Shown: positions 18,787-28,238 of the stretch, in pieces
Layout of the letters: each line of letters starts with the position of its first letter
Numbering within the stretch: the first letter of the stretch is position 1
Source: an uncultured Dysosmobacter sp.
Lineage (GTDB): Bacteria > Bacillota > Clostridia > Oscillospirales > Oscillospiraceae
DNA: 64,000 bases
Direction of reading: 5' to 3'
Assembly (NCBI RefSeq): GCF_947631635.1
Contig: NZ_CANRMB010000002.1
Coordinates: 62,001-126,000 of the forward strand
Program-made: the position numbers and the translations under genes
Notes under the pieces: generated by a model
What the model saw: the letters and a program-made list of their open reading frames with translations, nothing else
Databases searched by the model: none
What the model was told of the DNA's origin: nothing

Positions 18787-19326
18787 ATGAAAAAGATTTT
18801 AATTGTTGTTGACATGCAGAAGGACTTTATCGATGGCGTTCTGGGTACTCCCGAGGCTGCCGCCATCGTACCGGCAGTGGTGCAAAAAATCAAGGCCTAC
18901 ACAGCTGCCGGGGATGTTGTCATCGTCACCCGGGACACCCATCAGAGCAATTATCTGGACACCCAGGAGGGCAAATATTTGCCTCTTGTCCACTGTGTGG
19001 AGAACACCGCCGGCTGGCAGCTCGACCCGCGGATCACTGACGTGCTTCCCGTTGACACTATTTATGTCGATAAGCCCACCTTTGGCTCCACAGCGCTGGT
19101 GGAGTATATTGGATCGTATGTGCAGGAATTTGGTCAGGCGGGTGTGCAGGTGGAATTGGTCGGGCTATGTACAGACATCTGTGTGGTGTCTAACGCCTTG
19201 ATCCTGAAAGCCTTCTATTATGAGATGCCCATTTCTCTGGACAGCGCATGCTGTGCGGGTGTGACGCCCAGCAGTCACGAAGCGGCGCTGGCCACCATGC
19301 GCAGTTGTCAGATTCAGGTTTTGTAA
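18787..19326 (+). CDS. isochorismatase/nicotinamidase family cysteine hydrolase
   Basis: MKKILIVVDMQKDFIDGVLGTPEA...LCTDICVVSNALILK...DSACCAGVT. Confidence 0.92.
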   Translation: MKKILIVVDMQKDFIDGVLGTPEAAAIVPAVVQKIKAYTAAGDVVIVTRDTHQSNYLDTQEGKYLPLVHCVENTAGWQLDPRITDVLPVDTIYVDKPTFGSTALVEYIGSYVQEFGQAGVQVELVGLCTDICVVSNALILKAFYYEMPISLDSACCAGVTPSSHEAALATMRSCQIQVL

Positions 19327-19439
19327 GTGTTTCTGTGCAGAGGGCAAGCCTCCAACCTGGCTGCTGGATTTCAGCATAGCAAAACGACGGTCGATACCAG
19401 ACCCTCTTTTTATAGTGCCCGGCATCGGCCGTCATTGAA

Positions 19440-21449
19440 TTATTCTTGCTGGTCCAGCAGTTCCAGATAATGAGCATAGCCCGCTTCCGTCAGGCGGGTG
19501 CCGCCACGGCCCTGTCCCACCGCCAGCCAGCCTGCATCCAGCAGGCGGCGGAGCTCTACGCGGACCTCATGCTCGGAGATCGGCACACCCATCTTTTCAC
19601 ATGCGTGGACCAATCCCTGACGGCCGATCCCCCGGCGCTTGGGATACAATTCCCCCAGAACCCGCCAGATCCCCCACTCCCCTCTGGAAATTCTCACATC
19701 CAGAGGGTCCGCGTAAGTGCGGAACTGTTCCGGCAGATCCTCCAGGGTCACCTCCCGGAGCCCCATATGGTGGAGATACTCCATACAATTCCGGAGTTCC
19801 CGCACGTTGCCCATCCATTTGTAGCGGACCAGAGCTTCCTGAACGGGCTTGCTCAGGGTAAAGGCGGCGTGGAATTCCTGGCGAAAGATATCCGCTAACA
19901 GAAGGATGTCGCTCTGCCGCTCCCGCAGCGCGGGAATGTGGAGAGGGATGACATTCAGACGATAGTACAGGTCTCTGCGGAAGCTCCCCTGTTGAACCCG
20001 GGCCGCCAGATCCTCGTTGGTGGCGGAGAGGACCCGAACGTCCACCGGGATGGGGTTCACAGAGCCAATACGGACCACCTCCTGCTCCTGAAGGACCCGC
20101 AGGAGTTTTGCCTGGAAGGCGGGGCTGATGGTCTCGATCTCATCCAGGAACAGCGTCCCCCGGTGGGCATACTCAAAAAGTCCGGCCTTTCCTCCCCTTT
20201 TGGCGCCGGTAAAGGCCCCCTCCTCATAGCCGAAGAGTTCACTCTCCAGCAGTGTCTCCGACAGTGCCGCGCAGTTGACGGCGATGAAGGGGCAGCCCTT
20301 CCGGGGGGAAGCGTTATGGATCGCCTGGGCGAAGAGTTCCTTGCCAGTGCCGCTCTCCCCGTCCAGCATAATGGACGCGCTGCTCCCCGCCACCCGGCAG
20401 GCGATCTCCTTGGTCTTTCGGATCGCAGGACTGCCGCCTGCGATATCCTGAAACGTATACCTGGCCCGATGACTCTTGGGACTCTTTTGCAGGCGCAGCG
20501 TGGCCTGCTGGGCCTCCATCTCCTGGAAGGGCCTGAGGATGGCAAACGCCCCCAGGGATTGCTCCCGGACACACAGCGGAGCCGCAGTAACGCTGAGGTC
20601 CCGCCCCAGGATGTTGACGAGGGTGGGCCCCAGTCTCTGGTCAAAGGACAGCTCCGGCAGAGCCTCCGCTGCCGGACGGCCCAGCAGCTGGGAGCGGTCC
20701 ATGCCCAGCAGGGTCTCCGCCGCCCGGTTTACCAGGGTGAGGAGGCCGTTCTCATCAACACAGACAAGGCCGGCGTCCAACGCGTTGAGGATCAGCTCCA
20801 GCTTGTTCTCCATGGTCAGGTTGTTATAGGAGAGCTTTTGCAGAGAGTAATCCACGCCCGTCAAGGCGGCAGTATAGTCGGCAAACCGCCGGCTTTCCAA
20901 AAAGAAGGAGTTTCCCAGCCGCAGGGCGATCTCACAGACGGTATTGGCGGTGAGCCAGCGGGACCCCAGGTCCACCACGGTGACGCCGGGCGGGGCCAGC
21001 TTCGCCTCGCCGGGGGAGAATGCGACGGAAACACCGGGGACCATCTCAGCCCCCGGGAAGTAGGGCAGGAACTCGATGTTGGAAATGCCCAGATGGTAGA
21101 GCTGGGAGATGCTCTCCATCGCCATGTGCCGGGTCTGGTTCACCAGCAGGGCCTTCGTGCCCTCAGGATAATCTTTCAGCGTCTCCACCGCCTTTCGGGT
21201 GAAGGTGATGGAAGCCTGGACTGTCCGGGCCTTTGGGGGGAGGCAGTCCCTGGCCCAGCTGTGGTAGATCAGGTCATAGCTGGTGACGCTGACCAGGTAG
21301 AGATCACAGCCCCGGAGCTTTTGAATGCTCCTGTCCTCCAGATTGGCGGCGCAGATGTCCGCCATATCGCCGAAGAGTCCGTGCAGGAGTCCGGTGTAAA
21401 AGTCGGCCATATCCTGGCTTTTGGTGATGATGCCGATGGTCTTTTTCAT
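19440..21449 (-). CDS. sigma-54-dependent activator with PrpR-type N-terminus, PAS and AAA+ domains, non-Fis winged-helix-like C-terminus
   Basis: LDGESGTGKELFAQAIH, GAFTGAKRGGKAGLFEYAHRGTLFLDEIETIS; N-terminus resembles the PrpR sensory domain. Confidence 0.93.
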   Translation of the reverse strand: MKKTIGIITKSQDMADFYTGLLHGLFGDMADICAANLEDRSIQKLRGCDLYLVSVTSYDLIYHSWARDCLPPKARTVQASITFTRKAVETLKDYPEGTKALLVNQTRHMAMESISQLYHLGISNIEFLPYFPGAEMVPGVSVAFSPGEAKLAPPGVTVVDLGSRWLTANTVCEIALRLGNSFFLESRRFADYTAALTGVDYSLQKLSYNNLTMENKLELILNALDAGLVCVDENGLLTLVNRAAETLLGMDRSQLLGRPAAEALPELSFDQRLGPTLVNILGRDLSVTAAPLCVREQSLGAFAILRPFQEMEAQQATLRLQKSPKSHRARYTFQDIAGGSPAIRKTKEIACRVAGSSASIMLDGESGTGKELFAQAIHNASPRKGCPFIAVNCAALSETLLESELFGYEEGAFTGAKRGGKAGLFEYAHRGTLFLDEIETISPAFQAKLLRVLQEQEVVRIGSVNPIPVDVRVLSATNEDLAARVQQGSFRRDLYYRLNVIPLHIPALRERQSDILLLADIFRQEFHAAFTLSKPVQEALVRYKWMGNVRELRNCMEYLHHMGLREVTLEDLPEQFRTYADPLDVRISRGEWGIWRVLGELYPKRRGIGRQGLVHACEKMGVPISEHEVRVELRRLLDAGWLAVGQGRGGTRLTEAGYAHYLELLDQQE

Positions 21450-21550
21450 GAGCGGGCTCCCTTCTGAACAAAGTTAATATCGGTTTTCATTATATCGTCC
21501 GGCGGAAATCTTGTCAACGAAGCGCCGCCTGGGAACCGCAGAAGGAGCAA

Positions 21551-21582
21551 AGAGGCGCGGGCAGTGAACTGCCCGCGCCTCT
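21551..21582 (-). terminator. GC-rich hairpin downstream of nhaC-type gene
   Basis: AGAGGCGCGGGCAGT-GA-ACTGCCCGCGCCTCT, 15-bp complementary arms; weak T-run on the minus strand. Confidence 0.5.
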
Positions 21583-21698
21583 AGTCTCCACCTTCCGGAT
21601 GGTCAGTGCAGAAGCCATCATCTCCCGAGTGCCCAAATCAGATGCACATGGCGATTTTAATGGCTGGTATTTCGATCCTGTTTACGGTTTTGCCCATA

Positions 21699-23045
21699 TC
21701 ACTTTTGGGCCGTCTTCGCCTGTTCCTGGCTATAGGCTTTTTCCTCAGGCGTCCGAAGCAGGCCAAACTGGATCGTCACGCAGGTGAAGACGATCAGCGC
21801 AAACATATAGAAGGAGTAGGGCAGAATGTCCAGAGGCGTGCAGCCAGCCAGCTCCGTAACGATAAGGATACCGCCGTCGTGGGGCATCAGAGCCAGGAAC
21901 GCGCAGGCAAAGATATCCACCAGGCTGGCCAGGCGCTTAGGAGCAATGCCATACTTGCCGCCGATCTCCTTGGCGATGGGGCAGGTGACGATGATGCCGA
22001 TGGTGTTGTTGACCAGTGCGGCGGACAGAACGCCGGACAGCAGGCCAATGCCATACTCGGCACCGCGGCGGCTACTGATCTTGGAGGTGATGGCATTGAC
22101 CAGCCACTCCACGCCGCCATAATAGCGGACCAGGCCGATGATGCCGGAGATCAGGGCTGCAACGATACTGATGCTGAACATATCGCTCATGCCGCCGCCG
22201 ATGGCCTGGACCCAATCAAAGAAGCCCACAGTCCCCTGCGCCAGGCCAATGACGCCGGTCATCAGGATGCCCACGAACAGCACCACAGCCACGTTGATGC
22301 CCAGCAGGGCGGTAATCAGAACCACGATATAGGGCAGGACCTGGATGATATTGTACGCCCCAGCTTCGATAGCGCCGGAACCCTTGCCGCCCAGCACAGC
22401 GTACAGGACCATGGCAATGATGGCGGCGGGCAGGGCCATGAAGAAGTTCATGCGGAATTTATCCTTCATCTCGGAACCGCAGCCCTGCGCGGCGGAAATG
22501 GTGGTGTCAGAGATCATGGACAGGTTGTCGCCAAAATAGGAGCCGCCAATAACAGCAGCACCCACAATGGCGGGGTTCAAGCCAGCGCCCTGGGCCACGC
22601 CGATCGCCACAGGAGCCATGGCGGCGATGGTGCCCATGGAGGTGCCGATGGCGGTGGAAATGAAGCAGCACATCAGGAACACGCCGGGAATCAGCAGGGA
22701 GACCGGGATGGCGTGCAGTGCCAGGTTGATAACGGATTCCTTACCGCCCATGGCAGCGGCAGCGCCCTGAAAACCACCGGCCATCAGATAGATCAGGATG
22801 ATCATCATGACGCCGGAGTTGCCCATGCTCTCACAGAACACATCCAGCTTCTCGCTGACCTTCACAGAGGGAGCCAGCACCAGGGCTACGGCGATACCGG
22901 CCAGCAGGGCCACGTGACGGGGAAACTGGTTGAAGGGGCTCTCGACCCCCATCAGAGTAAAGGTGATTCCGCAACCTACATACAGAACCAGGAACACGAT
23001 TAGGGGAAGAAATGCTAACGCGCCAAGTTTCTTTTGTTTATCCAT
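21699..23045 (-). CDS. Na+/H+ antiporter NhaC family protein
   Basis: 12-TM-like sequence with GTSMGTIAAMAPVAIGVAQGAGLNPAIVGAAVIGGSYFGDNLSMISDTTISAAQGCG, an NhaC signature. Confidence 0.9.
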   Translation of the reverse strand: MDKQKKLGALAFLPLIVFLVLYVGCGITFTLMGVESPFNQFPRHVALLAGIAVALVLAPSVKVSEKLDVFCESMGNSGVMMIILIYLMAGGFQGAAAAMGGKESVINLALHAIPVSLLIPGVFLMCCFISTAIGTSMGTIAAMAPVAIGVAQGAGLNPAIVGAAVIGGSYFGDNLSMISDTTISAAQGCGSEMKDKFRMNFFMALPAAIIAMVLYAVLGGKGSGAIEAGAYNIIQVLPYIVVLITALLGINVAVVLFVGILMTGVIGLAQGTVGFFDWVQAIGGGMSDMFSISIVAALISGIIGLVRYYGGVEWLVNAITSKISSRRGAEYGIGLLSGVLSAALVNNTIGIIVTCPIAKEIGGKYGIAPKRLASLVDIFACAFLALMPHDGGILIVTELAGCTPLDILPYSFYMFALIVFTCVTIQFGLLRTPEEKAYSQEQAKTAQK

Positions 23046-23092
23046 TTTTTCTCTCTCCTATATGTAACATAATGCCTGTAGGGACAACAGGA

Positions 23093-24265
23093 TCAGCGGG
23101 TCCGGATGGCCTTCTCCATCTGGGTCAAAGCCTTTTCGATGGTAGCTCTGGGGCAGGCGGCGTTGAGCCGCAGGAAGCCGCTTCCGCCAAAGCCGAAGTC
23201 GGTGCCCTTGCCAAAGGCCACACCGGCCTTTTCCACGCAGAAGCGCTGGAGGGCTTCGTCGTCCATGCCCAGGCCTCTTGCGTCGATCCAGTTCAGATAC
23301 GTGGCCTCTGGACGGTTGGGCTTCAGCTCGGGGATACGCTCTTTGCAGAAGTCGTTGATGAAACGCATATTGTCTCCGAGATATACCTTCAGCTCCTCCA
23401 GCCACTCCTCTCCATGCTCATAGGCGGCCATGGTGGCTACCAGGCTGAAGCAGTTGTTGCGGGCAATATCCATCCGCTTGAGTTCAGCCACATAGGCGTC
23501 TTTCCGCTCCACGGTGTTGAACACCACGCTGGAGGACTGAAGCCCTGCCAGGTTGAAGGTCTTGCTGGGGGCGATGCAGGTGGTGGTAATGGCGGCGATC
23601 TCCGGGGAGACGGAGGCCATGCAGGTGTGCTTGTGGCCATCCAGCATCAGGTCGGAATGGATCTCATCAGAGATGATCTCCACGCCATGGCGCACACAGA
23701 TATTGCCCACAGCCTCCAGCTCCTCCCGTGTCCAGGCCCGGCCCACGGGGTTATGGGGATTGCAGAGGATGAAGAACTTCACATCTTTGATCTTGGCCTC
23801 AAAGTCCTCCAGATCCATGGTGTAATAGCCGTCCTCATCCCGTTTCAAAGGACTGACCACCATCTCTCTCCCTGTGTTTTGGATAACGTCCGCGAAGGGA
23901 TGGTATACCGGCTGCTGGATGATGATCTTGTCCCTCGGCTTGGTAAACATAGTCAGGATCATCCGCATGCTGGGCACCACGCCAGGTGCGAACGCCATCC
24001 GCTCCACATCGGGACGCCATCCATTGCGCCGGTCCTGCCAGGCTGCCACGGCCTCGAAATATCTGGGTGTCCGCCAGGTATAACCGAAAATGCCCTGGTC
24101 AGCCCGCTCCTTGATCGCATCCACAATGCAGGGTGCGGTACGGAAATCCATGTCGGCGATCCACAGGGGGATGACCTGATTGGTACCGTAGTGAAGTTCG
24201 GCTTCCTCGAACTTCGCAGCGTAGTTTTGCGAGCGGTCGACGATTTCGTCAAAATTGTAGTTCAT
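23093..24265 (-). CDS. MalY/PatB family PLP-dependent aminotransferase (cystathionine beta-lyase type)
   Basis: MNYNFDEIVDRSQNYAAKFEE...IPLWIADMDFRTAPCIVDAIKERADQGIFGYT...NPHNPVGRAW...SKTFNLAGLQ. Confidence 0.93.
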   Translation of the reverse strand: MNYNFDEIVDRSQNYAAKFEEAELHYGTNQVIPLWIADMDFRTAPCIVDAIKERADQGIFGYTWRTPRYFEAVAAWQDRRNGWRPDVERMAFAPGVVPSMRMILTMFTKPRDKIIIQQPVYHPFADVIQNTGREMVVSPLKRDEDGYYTMDLEDFEAKIKDVKFFILCNPHNPVGRAWTREELEAVGNICVRHGVEIISDEIHSDLMLDGHKHTCMASVSPEIAAITTTCIAPSKTFNLAGLQSSSVVFNTVERKDAYVAELKRMDIARNNCFSLVATMAAYEHGEEWLEELKVYLGDNMRFINDFCKERIPELKPNRPEATYLNWIDARGLGMDDEALQRFCVEKAGVAFGKGTDFGFGGSGFLRLNAACPRATIEKALTQMEKAIRTR

Positions 24266-24362
24266 ACAGCTCTCTCCTTTCGATATGATTCCGGTGCGGG
24301 CGTCCTCCTCCCTTCCGGATGAAAAGGGCGCCTTTTTCATCTGCCCGTTCGCAATTCTATAA

Positions 24363-24378
24363 AGCAAATTTCATGCCA
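24363..24378 (-). promoter_or_regulatory. sigma-54 (-24/-12) promoter
   Basis: Minus strand TGGCATG-AAAT-TTGCT, near consensus, with the required 10 nt between GG and GC; ~100 bp upstream of the malY-type start. Confidence 0.8.
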
Positions 24379-24640
24379 CATTTTAAAAATGTACAAAAAA
24401 CCTTTGTTTTTTCAGATTTTCTGCGTAAAAACAGAGAAAAAGCAGAAAAAACAGCGGTTATTCCCGGAATCACCGCCGCCTTTTCAAAAACGGCGGAAAC
24501 TGGGGAAACGCTCCTATAAACGGGATAAAACTGGTTAAAATCGGATAATCGTCAAATTATCCTGTTTATTCATCTAATAATATAGAGGTATTCTCGTTGA
24601 GATTTGGCATTTTTACCATAGTGACCAGAGAGGCATGCAT

Positions 24641-24836
24641 AGATAGCCAACGCAGCCGAAAAGGAGAACATGCGCCTGTTCAACCGACGGGCCGAGGGTC
24701 CGCCAGTGCGCAAGGCGCATGTGCGTTTCCTATGAAGTCAGGCACAGCGGGCCGCATATACGGTCTGCAGCGCCGCGTATACTCCTCGCATTCTCAGCGG
24801 ATATGCAAAGAAACATGCCACACATGGTACGTCATC
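24641..24836. repeat. multi-hairpin MITE-like repeat, copy 2 (degenerate)
   Basis: Shares GCGCAAGGCGC..GTGCGTTTCCTATGAAGTCAGGCACAG.GGGCCGCATA..CTGCAGCGC with copy 3 at 39724. Confidence 0.7.
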
Positions 24837-24838
24837 TA

Positions 24839-24893
24839 CGTATAGAAAATCGTATGGATACAGCTCAGCCGTATCCATACGATTTTCTATACG
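24839..24893. terminator. 23-bp perfect-stem hairpin containing the stop codon of the MocR-type gene
   Basis: CGTATAGAAAATCGTATGGATAC-9 nt-GTATCCATACGATTTTCTATACG; no long T-run. Confidence 0.6.
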
Positions 24894-26311
24894 CGCGGCG
24901 GAACCAGATACAGCCGTTCCGTCTCCCGCTGGATCTGCAGCATGCCGGTGCGGATCATTTCTTCATCACATCCCGCATAACTCAAACGGATAAAATGACG
25001 CTTCATTGCCTGCTGACTGCAGGCAATGCTGGGGATCACCTTGATATTCTGCCGCTGGAGAAGGCTCCAAAGTTCGACAGACTCCACATTTTCCGGCAGC
25101 TGGACCCAGAAAAATGCGCCGCCGCTTTCATTGTGATAGGGCAGGCTCAAAAAGCGGGAGGCCTCGATCATCTGCCGCATCAGTGTCCGCTTGCGCGCAT
25201 AGTCCTGCCGCAGCGTCTGAATATGCCGTTCATATAAGCCCTGCTTGATGTAAAGCGCCAGGGCCTCCTGCATGATGGCCGGCGTGGCGACATCCGCGTT
25301 GAACTTCGCGGCGGTGATCCGGCGTTCAAACCGTTCCGGGACCACCATATAGCCGAGACGAAGCCCCGGAGCCAGACACTTTGAAAAAGAGGTCAGATAG
25401 ATGACCTGGTCGTGTGCCTTGGTATTCCAGAGCGTGCTTTTTTGCCCGCCTTCAAAATACAGCTCCCCTAAGCAGTCGTCCTCAATGATCACAAATCCGT
25501 GCTGCTCGGCCAGCGTTAAAATGGCCGCACGCTTTTCGGGGCTGAATGTCACATTGGTGGGGCACTGGAAATTTGCCATGGTGTAGTAATAATCGACAGG
25601 AATACGGGACAAGATGCCCTCAAGCGCCGCAAGATCCGGCCCATCTTCCTCCATGGAAACTGTCTCGATCTGCGCCCCGGCCCGCTGAAAGGAATTCGTT
25701 GCCACGGAATAGCCCGGATCATCCACCAGCACCACAGAGTTCTTGCTGATGATGGACTGACAGATCAAATTGATCCCCTGCTGGCATCCGTTGATAATAT
25801 GCAGATGCTCCGGGCAGACCGTCTCTCCCCTCTGGGCAAAGTTCTCGCAGATCACATCCCGAAGCGCGGGAATCCCGCGGGTCGGAGGACGCCGGAGCAG
25901 CTCTTCCGGCTTGTCCTGCGCCAGCTTCTGAATGAGTCCGGCAAAGCTCCGGGACTCCTCTATCCCCACGACCGGCGTGCTGCTCGCAAAGTCGATCCAC
26001 CCTTCCGACAGGCTCTGCCCGTGCTCAAAGCTGTCCAGCATAACGGTGTCAGAATAGAATTCCAGGCTGTCTAACGGCAGAACGTAGCAGCCGCTCCCGT
26101 GGCGCTTTTGGATATAGCGGTTCACCTCCAGCATGTCATAGGCTTTTTCGACCGTAGAGATATTCACGCCATATTTCCGGCTCATAAAGCGATAGGACGG
26201 AAGCGAAGTCCCAGGCAAAATATGCCCACGCAGGATCTGGTTTTTGATCTCTGTGTAAATCTGATAGTGCAGGCTTTTTTCACCGTCACGCTGTAAGTGA
26301 AGGGGCTCCAT
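24887..26311 (-). CDS. MocR-type GntR/aminotransferase-fold transcriptional regulator
   Basis: N-terminal GntR HTH (YQIYTEIKNQILRGHILPGTSLPSYRFMSRKYGVNISTVEKAY) plus class-I aminotransferase domain. Confidence 0.92.
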   Translation of the reverse strand: MEPLHLQRDGEKSLHYQIYTEIKNQILRGHILPGTSLPSYRFMSRKYGVNISTVEKAYDMLEVNRYIQKRHGSGCYVLPLDSLEFYSDTVMLDSFEHGQSLSEGWIDFASSTPVVGIEESRSFAGLIQKLAQDKPEELLRRPPTRGIPALRDVICENFAQRGETVCPEHLHIINGCQQGINLICQSIISKNSVVLVDDPGYSVATNSFQRAGAQIETVSMEEDGPDLAALEGILSRIPVDYYYTMANFQCPTNVTFSPEKRAAILTLAEQHGFVIIEDDCLGELYFEGGQKSTLWNTKAHDQVIYLTSFSKCLAPGLRLGYMVVPERFERRITAAKFNADVATPAIMQEALALYIKQGLYERHIQTLRQDYARKRTLMRQMIEASRFLSLPYHNESGGAFFWVQLPENVESVELWSLLQRQNIKVIPSIACSQQAMKRHFIRLSYAGCDEEMIRTGMLQIQRETERLYLVPPRV

Positions 26312-26411
26312 ACGAGAACATGCTCCTTTTCCGCAGCAAAGTGTTCCCATACAGTTTATCAACTGTCCGCAACACTTTCAAGCTCCAAATGATTGTGGAA
26401 GGTAAAATCAG

Positions 26412-26434
26412 ATGCTATAAATGGATTATAGCAT
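26412..26434. promoter_or_regulatory. inverted repeat in the mocR/mgl divergent intergenic region
   Basis: ATGCTATAA-ATGGA-TTATAGCAT, perfect 9-bp arms. Confidence 0.5.
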
Positions 26435-26501
26435 GTTTGTCAAATGTTTAAAATGCGTAAAACAAATCGACTTACAAAAGAGAAACGAAAGGAACGATAC
26501 C

Positions 26502-27692
26502 ATGAACGATCATACATACAGCGTATCCACCGACATTCTGCACGGCGTACATATAAAGAATCCGGCGGGCGCACTGTCCACTCCCATCTTCCAGACCTCC
26601 ACATTTGTGTTTGACAGTGCCGAACAGGGCGGCCGCCGCTTTTCCGGTCAGGAGGACGGCTTCATCTATTCCCGTCTGGGGAATCCCACCACAGATCAGC
26701 TGGAGAAAAAAATCGCTCACCTGGAGGGCGGCGAGGACTGCGCTGCGTTCTCCTCCGGCATGGGCGCGATCTCCGGTACGCTGCTCTCCCTGCTCCGCTG
26801 CGGCGATCATCTGGTGGCGGACCGCACCCTGTACGGCTGCACCTTTGCCCTGATCAACGAGACCCTGCCGAAGTTCGGCATTCAGGTGGATTCCATTGAT
26901 ATGAGCGATATGGAACTGTTCAAGTCCACCCTTCGTCCCGACACCAAAATGGTCTATTTCGAGACCATTGCCAACCCCAGCATGAAGGTCATTGACATTG
27001 AGGCCGTGGCCGCTTATGTGCATCAGGTGGCCCCTGAATGCCTGGTCGTGGTGGACAATACATTCGCCACTCCCCTGCTGGTGAAGCCCCTGTCCCTGGG
27101 TGCCGACATTGTTGTCCACAGTGCCACAAAGTATCTCAATGGCCATGGCGATGTGGTCGCAGGCTTCTCCGTCTCCCGCAAGGAGCTGATGGATACCATT
27201 CGTCTGGTGGGCCTGAAGGATGTGACCGGCGCAGTGCTGGGACCCCAGGAGGCGTATCTGATCCTCCGCGGCCTGAAGACACTGAAGATCCGCATGGACG
27301 CTGTCTGCGCGAACACGCTGAAGGTCGTAGATTTCCTCACCAAATCCCCCTATGTCAAAAAGGTGTTCTTCCCCGGTCTGGAGAGCAATGCGGACTACAC
27401 TGTGGCCAGGAAGGAGCTGAAGCAGTTCGGAGGCATGGTCTCCTTTGAGATGGGCAGCTTTGAAGAGGCAAAGAAAGTGCTGAATTGTGTGAAGCTCTGC
27501 ACGTTGGCAGTCAGTCTGGGTGACTGCGAGACGCTGATCCAGCATCCCGCCTCCATGACGCACTCCATGTGCACGAAGGAAGAGATCGAAGCCGCCGGAT
27601 TTTCTGACCGTCTGATCCGCCTGTCCGTCGGTCTGGAAGCGCCTGAGGATATCATCACGGATCTCCAGCAGGCCTTTGAAGCCGCTGACTAA
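26502..27692 (+). CDS. methionine gamma-lyase / Cys-Met metabolism PLP enzyme
   Basis: STPIFQTSTFVFDSAEQGGRRFSGQEDGFIYSRLGNPTTDQLEKKIAHLEGGEDCAAFSSGMGAI; SATKYLNGHGDVVAG. Confidence 0.93.
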   Translation: MNDHTYSVSTDILHGVHIKNPAGALSTPIFQTSTFVFDSAEQGGRRFSGQEDGFIYSRLGNPTTDQLEKKIAHLEGGEDCAAFSSGMGAISGTLLSLLRCGDHLVADRTLYGCTFALINETLPKFGIQVDSIDMSDMELFKSTLRPDTKMVYFETIANPSMKVIDIEAVAAYVHQVAPECLVVVDNTFATPLLVKPLSLGADIVVHSATKYLNGHGDVVAGFSVSRKELMDTIRLVGLKDVTGAVLGPQEAYLILRGLKTLKIRMDAVCANTLKVVDFLTKSPYVKKVFFPGLESNADYTVARKELKQFGGMVSFEMGSFEEAKKVLNCVKLCTLAVSLGDCETLIQHPASMTHSMCTKEEIEAAGFSDRLIRLSVGLEAPEDIITDLQQAFEAAD

Positions 27693-27703
27693 CCTTGTCT
27701 GAA

Positions 27704-27763
27704 ACAACCTGCCCGATCTGAACAAATGTGCGTCATTTGTGGGAACCGGGCAGGTTGTTTTTA
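27704..27763 (+). terminator. Rho-independent terminator after methionine gamma-lyase
   Basis: ACAACCTGCCCG...CGGGCAGGTTGT then TTTTT. Confidence 0.8.
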
Positions 27764-28135
27764 TCTCCAAGCCCTTGTGAAGCAATGGTTTGGAACTCTT
27801 TATCGACTGCAGCAATTTATGCGGTTTCTATGTCAGAAGAAGTGTCCCTGAAAAAAGCGATATAGACATCCCGGCAGATATCATAGGTACAAAACCAGAA
27901 GTTTTTCCCTGAGCGTACTCTATTGTGCGTGAACAAATGCGTTTGATAGGAAAGTCAATGGGAAAAGATCGAGGGCGTGGATATTCCAGAAGGAGAATTT
28001 GTCCATGTGCCTGTCCGCTTAAAGAATGCTCCCACCGGTAGAGCGGTTGGAAAGCCGCAAAAGCGGCAGCTTGTGCAGATCATGGCACGGAAAAGCGCAC
28101 GTTTGCTTTTTTATATTTTCCGGCCATAACAATCC

Positions 28136-28173
28136 CCCCCCTGATGTAGTTTTATTTTTCTACATCAGGGGGG
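28136..28173. terminator. perfect 14-bp hairpin with C-tract/G-tract base and T-rich loop
   Basis: CCCCCCTGATGTAG-TTTTATTTTT-CTACATCAGGGGGG between mgl and the 5'-nucleotidase gene. Confidence 0.45.
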
Positions 28174-28238
28174 AATTTGTTTATGATCCGCTTCTACTGG
28201 GGCAGTTCAGACCCCCGCGGTGTTTTCAGCAGAATCGA

